From positions 4,128,001 through 4,192,000 of the forward strand of contig NZ_BSEC01000001.1 of NCBI RefSeq assembly GCF_027923385.1: a stretch of DNA of 64,000 bases, read 5' to 3'. The position numbers were made by a program, and so were the translations under genes. The notes under the pieces are model-generated. The model was not told the DNA's origin, did no database searches, and was given only the letters and a program-made list of their open reading frames with translations. The DNA is from Methylocystis echinoides. Its GTDB lineage: Bacteria > Pseudomonadota > Alphaproteobacteria > Rhizobiales > Beijerinckiaceae. This document shows, in pieces, positions 57,959 through 64,000 of the stretch. Each line of letters starts with the position of its first letter. The first letter of the stretch is position 1.

Positions 57959-60900
57959 TCAAGGGCCCCGACGCGGGACGTGGGCCGTCAGCTTCTCAAC
58001 CAGCTCCTCGAGACTGATGGGTTTGGCGATGAAATCGTCGCATCCGGCGTCGAGCGCCCGCTGGCGTTGCTCGGGCAGCACGCCGGCGGTCAGGGCGATG
58101 ACCGGCAGGTCAGTCAGGCCGAGCTCCGTCCGGATCGCGCGCGTGGCGGCGAGGCCGTCCATGACCGGCATTTGCACGTCCATCAGAACCGCGTGGAATT
58201 CCGCCGGACCTGCCTTCAATACCTGGACCGCCTGCTGGCCATCCACGGTCAACGTGACGCGCGCACCTTCGCTGATCAGCATCTGTTCAATGACCATGCG
58301 GTTGACGCGCGTATCATCGACAATCAGGCAATGGAGGCCCGAGAGGCGCCGCTCCTCCCTCGGGGCGGGCGGGGACCCCGGCGGCCGGAGCGGCGTTTCC
58401 GGGATCGCCATATCGAAGGGCAGTTCGAACCAGAAGGTGCTGCCGGCTCCTTCGGAGCTTTCCACGCCAATCACGCCCCCCATCAATTCGACGAGACGCT
58501 TGCAGATCGACAATCCCAGGCCCGTGCCGCCGAAGCGCCGGGTGATCGAGGCGTCGGCCTGCACGAAGGGATCGAAGAGAGCCGACAATTTCCCGGCTCC
58601 GACGCCGATCCCGCTGTCTCGAACCTCGAAGCGCAGGCGCACCGATGAAGGCGTCTGCGCGAGAGGGTGGATGAACACCCTGACGCCGCCCTTCTCCGTG
58701 AACTTTATGGCGTTGCCGACCAGATTGATGAGGACCTGCTCAAGCCTGAGCACATCACCCAGAAGCAACGCGGAGCAGGTCCCGGGCGCGCAGACGATCT
58801 CGAAAGTCAGTTGCTTGCTTTGCGCGGAGGGTCCCAGAAGGTTTTTGACGTTCTTCAACGCCGATTCGAGCGCAAACGGCTCGCGCTCCACAACGAGCTG
58901 GCCGGCCTCGATCTTCGAGAAGTCGAGAATATCGTTGATGATCCCCATCAGCGTGGAGCCAGAGTCGTCGATCTGTCGCGTCAGCTTGCGCTGATCCGGG
59001 CTGAGCTTTTCCCGTTCCAGCAACTGCGCTGCGCCGATGACGCCGTTCAGCGGCGTGCGGATCTCATGGCTCATCTTGGCGAGAAACTCGCTCTTGGCTT
59101 CATTCGCCGCCTGCGCCTGTCGAGCCTGCTCCTCGAGCAAGCTCATATTGAGCCGCAGCTCATCTTCCAGGCGTTTGCGCTCCGTAATGTCGACCACCAT
59201 TCCCAGCGCGCCGACATAGTCGCCGTTCTCATATATCGGCCGAGCGCTCAGCAGCGCCCATAAATGCGACCCGTCCTTGCGCTGGTATTTGAAGTCGTAT
59301 GTTTCAGCAACTCCGGCTCGTCGAGACGATAATTTCTCTTGCGCGATTCCCTTCCATTCGTCGGTCATAAATTCGTAGATCGCGCGCCCGAGCATCTCCT
59401 CAGCCGTGTAGCCGAGCATTTCAGCCATTTTCGCATTCACGAAGCTCGTCTTCGATTCCTTGTCGAGCATCCAGACGCCTTCGAGCGCGGTTTCGACGAT
59501 GCGTTGATAGCGATCCTCGGAACGCTGCAATAGGGCCGTTTGCCCTTCCTTCAGGGGCGTTATGTCCCAAACCGCCCCCATCGCGCGAACTGCGCGGCCC
59601 TCCATGTCCGAGAGGATCTCCCCTTTCGACCTCAGCCAGCGGATTGCGCCGTCGTTTTTGCGAATGATCCGGCATTCTGCATCAATGCGCCTGCCGCCGG
59701 AAAACGCCTCCTGCACGAGGGTCTCGTATTCCGAGCGGTCCTCCGGATGCAGGCGTTCGAGAAAATCGCCATAGGAAATTGAAGTTCCGCGAGGCAGTCC
59801 CAAAATTTGATAGTATTCGTCATTCACATAGGCCTGATTGGCGCCAAGGTCCCAGTCCCAGATGCCGATTTCGGCCGCTGACTGCGCCAGAGTCAGGCGT
59901 TCCGAAGTTTGGCGCAACTCACGTTCGATCCTTTTCCTGTCGGTTGTCTCGTCCACCACGACGCCGCAACCCGAAATCTCGCCGCCCTCGCCGAAGATCG
60001 GATACCAGTTGTCAACGAAGTAACGTGTGACCCCGGGCTGGGCGGGTGTCTCGCCAGAAAGTTCCCGGCCCTCGATGGGCGTCCCCTTGGCGAGGACGGC
60101 TTTTCCGGCCTCCTCGATGAGCGCAGCCATAGTGGGAACAGTTTCGCCAATCGTTCTCCCAAGATAGGCTTCCGGCGGCGGTCCGCCGATTTCAGCCAGG
60201 CGCTGATTGATGCGGCGAATGCGCATTTGCTTGTCGAAAAAGGCAAGTCCAATCGGAGCGTTTTGATAAATAGCGTCTAATTGCTGGTTCTGCTGCCGGA
60301 GCAATTCCGCGTTGAGACGCAACGCTTGTTCATTCGCCTTTCGGTCGCTGACGTCGGTATGAGTGCCAACAGCCCGAATGGGCGCTCCCGACTCGTCTCT
60401 TTCGACGACTTTTCCCCGACTCACGATCCAGTGGTATGAGCCGTCTTTCGCGCGAAGGCGGAACTCCAGCTGGTAGGAGCCGGGCGAAACAAGCAGCTCC
60501 CGTGCAAGCGTGACGATCCGCTCCCGGTCGTCCGGATGAAGCAGATCAATCCAGGAGGTTACACACCCGGCCTGCCATTCGGAAGCCTCATAGCCGAGCA
60601 TCCGGTAATATGCGGGGCTATAGGTGACGTGGTCCGTCTTCAGGTTCCAGTCCCAGATGCCGTCGCTTGCCGCATCCACGGCGTATCGATACCGCTCTTC
60701 ACTCTCGCGCAACAATTCCTCTGCTCGCCTTTGCGCGGTGATGTCTTCGGCGAAGACAAGGACGCCGCCGATCTCTCCATCCGCACAGCGCCATGGAATG
60801 ATCCGAGAGCGCACCCAATGAACTTTTCCTCGAGGAGTCTCGAAATGGTCTTCCGTTGGCGTAATGGTTTCTCCTGCGAGGGCACGAAGGTGTGCGCTTC

Positions 60901-61150
60901 GAAATTTCTCCTCCGCGTCCGGGAAAACGTCGTAGGCGCTACGGCCTAAAATGGAAATGTCGAGATCGCGTTCAGATAGCCAGCGTTGGCTGACGGCGAT
61001 GTAGCGCATTTCTCGGTCGAACATCGCCATGGCAAGGGATGATTGTTCGATGAACGCACGCAGATCTGTCGCCGACAATGCAAGGTGTCCTCTGATTAGG
61101 AGGGTGATTGTGAATGCCCCGCGCGCCTTCAAATTGTCGGGGCCAACCAT
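57959..61150 (-). CDS. Hybrid sensor histidine kinase with five PAS domains
   Basis: A 1063-residue hybrid kinase with no clear transmembrane segment, so probably cytoplasmic. PAS domains lie at about 28-145, 150-275, 290-405, 415-535 and 540-660 (PAC-type endings EDITAQRRAEE, TDVSDRKANE, DETTDRKRIE, WDITPLKEGQ and VDITERKRLE). HisKA holds the phospho-His in KMSHEIRTPLNG. HATPase has NLVGNAIKFTEKGG, DSGIGVGAGKLSALFDPF and GGTGLGLSICKRLV. The receiver has the Asp in HAVLMDVQMPVMDG. The signal is unknown; PAS2 and PAS4 resemble general oxygen/redox types. No adjacent response regulator is seen. Confidence 0.93.
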   Translation of the reverse strand: MVGPDNLKARGAFTITLLIRGHLALSATDLRAFIEQSSLAMAMFDREMRYIAVSQRWLSERDLDISILGRSAYDVFPDAEEKFRSAHLRALAGETITPTEDHFETPRGKVHWVRSRIIPWRCADGEIGGVLVFAEDITAQRRAEELLRESEERYRYAVDAASDGIWDWNLKTDHVTYSPAYYRMLGYEASEWQAGCVTSWIDLLHPDDRERIVTLARELLVSPGSYQLEFRLRAKDGSYHWIVSRGKVVERDESGAPIRAVGTHTDVSDRKANEQALRLNAELLRQQNQQLDAIYQNAPIGLAFFDKQMRIRRINQRLAEIGGPPPEAYLGRTIGETVPTMAALIEEAGKAVLAKGTPIEGRELSGETPAQPGVTRYFVDNWYPIFGEGGEISGCGVVVDETTDRKRIERELRQTSERLTLAQSAAEIGIWDWDLGANQAYVNDEYYQILGLPRGTSISYGDFLERLHPEDRSEYETLVQEAFSGGRRIDAECRIIRKNDGAIRWLRSKGEILSDMEGRAVRAMGAVWDITPLKEGQTALLQRSEDRYQRIVETALEGVWMLDKESKTSFVNAKMAEMLGYTAEEMLGRAIYEFMTDEWKGIAQEKLSSRRAGVAETYDFKYQRKDGSHLWALLSARPIYENGDYVGALGMVVDITERKRLEDELRLNMSLLEEQARQAQAANEAKSEFLAKMSHEIRTPLNGVIGAAQLLEREKLSPDQRKLTRQIDDSGSTLMGIINDILDFSKIEAGQLVVEREPFALESALKNVKNLLGPSAQSKQLTFEIVCAPGTCSALLLGDVLRLEQVLINLVGNAIKFTEKGGVRVFIHPLAQTPSSVRLRFEVRDSGIGVGAGKLSALFDPFVQADASITRRFGGTGLGLSICKRLVELMGGVIGVESSEGAGSTFWFELPFDMAIPETPLRPPGSPPAPREERRLSGLHCLIVDDTRVNRMVIEQMLISEGARVTLTVDGQQAVQVLKAGPAEFHAVLMDVQMPVMDGLAATRAIRTELGLTDLPVIALTAGVLPEQRQRALDAGCDDFIAKPISLEELVEKLTAHVPRRGP

Positions 61151-61701
61151 GAAACGGGAGCATCATATCCAACGCATGCCGTTCAGCGGCAAGGCTTATC
61201 TTGGGTGATCCCATCAAGCGCCGAGAAAATCGAGGCTACTTTCAGAAAACGGCTCGAACGAAAAGGCTTCATCTTGAGCTTTGCTTTGCCTGGCAGGCGC
61301 CGGCGCGTGGCTGACAGCAAGGCGTGCAGGAAATGCGCGCCTTTTTGGCTCCGCCCCTCCCCCCGTCCAAGACATATTCAGCAGCGTCTGAGCCCCTGAC
61401 ACTGGCAGGCCGCCAGGCTCGAACATTCGCTTGGCTGACAATTTTGCTTGAAAAACCCGCGATTTGAAATCTCGGCGTTCTGGTAGGCGTCAAGCGCATG
61501 AGCGGACCGCGCTTGGCGGCCTCCGCAATCGGTTGGGGCCATAGGCCGCGAGGCGGCGGAGCATAAAGCTGCCGAGTGGCCATTTTTCAAGAACCCGCCT
61601 GACTTTAGACATTCTTGCCGGAACTCGGCTTTGCCGTTAAGTCACGCGCGTCGGCGCGTCCGGCGCACTTCTAAAGAGACCTTTCAGATCGGCTGACCAA
61701 T
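61151..61701. other. Intergenic stretch between divergent genes
   Basis: 551 bases upstream of both the histidine kinase and the Na/Pi cotransporter genes. Short reading frames (61214-61441, 61269-61583 on the minus strand) have no recognised features. The A/T-richer parts near 61430-61480 may hold promoters. No RNA gene or repeat is recognised. Confidence 0.4.
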
Positions 61702-63261
61702 ATGGATAAAACTTCCATTATGACCATTCTGGGCGGGGTCGGCCTGTTCCTCTTGGGCATTCATCACCTCACCGAAGGATTGAAAGGCTTTGCCGGCGAT
61801 GCGCTCCGGCGCGCGCTGCAAACGCTCGTGCGCGGCCGGCTGAGCGCTGTCGTGTTCGGCGCGATTTTTACCGCGCTCATTCAATCCTCCAGCGCGACGG
61901 TGATGACGGTCATCGGTTTCGTGAGCGCGGGGCTCGTCACTTTTTCACAAGCGATCGGCGTGCTCATTGGCGCCACATTCGGGACCACGACGACGCCCTG
62001 GATGGTCGCGTTCTTTGGTTTTCGTGTGCAAATTTCGTCCTTTGCCATGCCGATGGTCGGCGTCGGCGCCTTTCTCTGGTTGATCGCCAGCGGTCGCACG
62101 CGCGCGCTCGGCGCCATCCTCGCCGGTTTCGGGCTGATCTTCGTCGGGCTGGATTATTTGCAGACCGGGATGGGGTCCGTGTCGTGGAACATCGAGTCCT
62201 TCGTTGGCGACGGCTGGGCGGCCAAATGGGCGCTCGCGGGCATCGGCGTCGTGATGACGGTCGTCATGCAATCATCGAGCGCCGCCGCCGCGGCGACCCT
62301 GGTCGCGCTGCACGCGGGCAATGTCACCTTTCTTCAGGCGTGCGCGATGGTGGTCGGCCAGAGCGTCGGCACCGCCGCGACGAGCGCCGCGCTCGGCGCG
62401 ATGAGCGGCGGCCTCGCCGTGCGGCGGTCGGCGCTCGCGCATGTCCTCTTCAGCCTCATCGTCGGCGCGCTGGGAATGCTGCTCCTCGACCCGCTCGCCC
62501 GCGCCGCAACATGGTCGGTGTCATCGCTGGATGATTATGACGGCGTGCTGGGGCTCGCCGCCTTCAGCAGCCTTTTCAAGCTGATGGGCGTCGTCGTCTT
62601 CTTCCCCTGGCTGGATCGCTATGCCCGCTTCATCGTGAATATGACAGGCAAGGGAACGGAGACCGCCGTCAGCCGACTGGAGCCGACGCTCGCCCAGGCG
62701 GGGGGACCGATCGCTCTGGAGGCGGCCTATCGCGCCCTTCTCGACCTTTCGCGCGAGACGGTCGAAGCCGTCAGCAAGCGGCTCGAGGGGGAAAGCGCGC
62801 CTTTCGAACCGCCGCAGGACTCCCTGCGCCAGATCGAACGTTTTATCGAGACCCTGTCTCTGGAAACTCTCGATTCAGCGGAGATGGAGGGGCGGCTTGT
62901 CCGTCTCGTTCACGCCATCGATCATCTGAAGCAGGTGCAAGACGATCTGGAGAAAGCGCCTGCAACCGCGAACGGGCCGCCGCTCCCGGCAGGCGTCGCG
63001 GGCGCGAGGGCCCTGACCGATTGGCTGGCCCATTGCGGACAGCAGAGCGGCGAGGCTGCGGTCGGCGCGATCGACGTCGCATCGAGAGAGATGGAAGCGC
63101 AGCGCAAAAGCGCGCGCGAGGCGATCCTTGTATCGGTGGCGCGCCAGGAAACGACGACGACCACGGCGGATCAGACGCTGCAATCGCTGCAATGGTCCGA
63201 CGAGGCGCTTCAGCATTGCGCGCGGCTGATCGACGCCCTTCAATCCGCATCGGCCGGATAA
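61702..63261 (+). CDS. Na/Pi cotransporter family protein (NptA/YjbB type)
   Basis: A 519-residue inner-membrane protein. Two inverted repeats carry the phosphate signature QSSSATVMTVIGFVSAGLVT and QSSSAAAAATLVAL. LGGVGLFLLGIHHLTEGLK is the typical start. About eight or nine membrane segments end near residue 320; the last 200 residues are a soluble PhoU-like helical domain (ALEAAYRALLDLSRETVEAV). It exchanges phosphate with sodium, usually as efflux or low-affinity uptake. Confidence 0.92.
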   Translation: MDKTSIMTILGGVGLFLLGIHHLTEGLKGFAGDALRRALQTLVRGRLSAVVFGAIFTALIQSSSATVMTVIGFVSAGLVTFSQAIGVLIGATFGTTTTPWMVAFFGFRVQISSFAMPMVGVGAFLWLIASGRTRALGAILAGFGLIFVGLDYLQTGMGSVSWNIESFVGDGWAAKWALAGIGVVMTVVMQSSSAAAAATLVALHAGNVTFLQACAMVVGQSVGTAATSAALGAMSGGLAVRRSALAHVLFSLIVGALGMLLLDPLARAATWSVSSLDDYDGVLGLAAFSSLFKLMGVVVFFPWLDRYARFIVNMTGKGTETAVSRLEPTLAQAGGPIALEAAYRALLDLSRETVEAVSKRLEGESAPFEPPQDSLRQIERFIETLSLETLDSAEMEGRLVRLVHAIDHLKQVQDDLEKAPATANGPPLPAGVAGARALTDWLAHCGQQSGEAAVGAIDVASREMEAQRKSAREAILVSVARQETTTTTADQTLQSLQWSDEALQHCARLIDALQSASAG

Positions 63262-63460
63262 CAACCGGCCTGCTTCCCTGATACCTTTCTCAATGAGTTT
63301 GCAGCCCGCGAGCCGAATGCGCGTGACGCCATAATTCCCCACGAAGCTTGACTCCCCACGCTTCCGCATCACTATTTGGTTGGAATTTTATCTATTTCCC
63401 ACATATACCCTGCTGTTTGGGGGATCGCGCGATAGTCGGGCGGTCGGAGCGAAGGTTGAT

Positions 63461-63958
63461 ATGTCAGCCACTGATCAGACAGCCTGTTTTTTCGTCAGGT
63501 CGCTCGCTTTCTTGTGCCTTTGGTCTGTCGTTAATGCCGTGTCGACGGCCGATCTTGCGATCGGCGCGTTCACGGCGGGCGCCGCCGCCTGGGCAAGCAT
63601 GTGTCTTTTTCCCTGCAGGCGCGACAGGCCCGACCTCATCGCGTGGACCGCGCTCCTCGCCAGAATTCCGGTTCAGGCGCTTGTCGCGGGCGCGCAGGTC
63701 GCGCGTCGCGCCCTCGACCCTGCCCTGCCCCTGCATCCCGGTTGGAAGCCCTATGAGACGGCCCTGCCCGAGGGGACCGCACAGGACATCTTCGCCGCAT
63801 TCGCCGCGCTGCTGCCCGGCTCCGTGCCGGTCCGCAGGGGGACCTCTGGAACATTCGATATTCACTGCCTCGATGTCGACGCGCCCATCGCATCGACGCT
63901 CGCAGGCGAGGAGGCGCGGCTGAAGACGGCGCTCGGATTGGAACCGCGCGATGGATGA
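63461..63958 (+). CDS. mrpE: Mrp-type Na+/H+ antiporter subunit E
   Basis: A 165-residue protein. An N-terminal hydrophobic part, FFVRSLAFLCLWSVVNAVST, and LIAWTALLARIPVQALVAGA belong to the MnhE/MrpE family; the C-terminal part carries the periplasmic or cytoplasmic LPEGTAQDIFAAFAALLPGS and CLDVDAPI. Start ATG at 63461 is favoured over the 63380 frame. It is followed by subunit F in an overlap, so an mrp operon continues beyond the window. Confidence 0.85.
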   Translation: MSATDQTACFFVRSLAFLCLWSVVNAVSTADLAIGAFTAGAAAWASMCLFPCRRDRPDLIAWTALLARIPVQALVAGAQVARRALDPALPLHPGWKPYETALPEGTAQDIFAAFAALLPGSVPVRRGTSGTFDIHCLDVDAPIASTLAGEEARLKTALGLEPRDG

Positions 63959-64000
63959 GTTCTTTCTTGCGGCGGCGGCCCTGATCGTGGCGACGACCGC
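63951..64000 (+). CDS. mrpF: Mrp-type antiporter subunit F, N-terminal part
   Basis: The last 50 bases encode MDEFFLAAAALIVATT, the hydrophobic start of an MnhF/MrpF subunit. It overlaps the E-subunit stop by eight bases. The rest is outside the window. Confidence 0.6.
   Translation, partial: MDEFFLAAAALIVATT

Overview
The window is a GC-rich stretch of an alphaproteobacterial chromosome. Several things point to the Hyphomicrobiales, probably a Beijerinckiaceae or Methylocystaceae-like organism: an Usg-family protein, an Omp31/OprB-type porin, a HU/IHF protein with a long leader, many secreted small proteins, and above all a ModE plus MosA/MosB molybdenum-storage locus of the kind found in diazotrophs. 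The genus cannot be fixed from this window alone.

Layout. 1-9,000: end of a DUF4239-like membrane protein, tRNA-Met, two paralogous winged-helix regulators, an aspartic protease, GNAT, HU/IHF, AraC regulator, NUDIX, L,D-transpeptidase and an HtrA protease. 9,100-11,000: Usg plus four small secreted Cys- or His-rich proteins, one resembling a BufA2 copper-buffering peptide precursor. 11,000-13,550: an Lrp-type regulator divergent from ornithine cyclodeaminase and an arginine dihydrolase-like protein, which together would take arginine to proline and ammonium. 13,850-19,500: chemoreceptor, DAACS symporter, SulP-STAS-cNMP transporter. 19,660-20,500: ParDE toxin-antitoxin with a nested operator and a resolvase scar. 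20,530-31,220: PepF, a sigma-54 response regulator, glutathione peroxidase, a fused Omp31-OprB porin, an ATP-grasp/alpha-E/transglutaminase operon and a dead IS5-type transposase.

31,517-41,566: a 10 kb integrated element sits in tRNA-Thr(GGU), bounded by a 48-bp duplication of the tRNA 3' half. It encodes a replication-type winged-helix protein, HNH nuclease, large terminase, XRE repressor with a two-operator switch, HK97-type capsid, prohead protease, portal, Xis-like protein and tyrosine integrase. It has no recognisable tail, head-tail connector, lysis or separate small-terminase gene. All its reading frames are open and tightly packed. It therefore looks like a capsid-forming satellite that would need a helper phage for tails, rather than a decayed prophage; this is the most interesting system in the window.

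41,680-48,900: DUF4239 protein, a compact chaperone-usher locus of spore-coat-U type, small membrane proteins, a PilZ protein and a VOC protein. 48,970-53,470: a thiamine operon (thiO-thiS-thiG-thiE) behind a TPP riboswitch; thiE is fused in frame to a peptidoglycan amidase and coupled to an SDR gene. 53,640-57,811: molybdenum island (YqeB-like protein and ModE behind a strong ModE-box match, then MosA and MosB on the other strand). 57,959-64,000: five-PAS hybrid histidine kinase, Na/Pi cotransporter and the start of an Mrp antiporter operon (subunits E and F).
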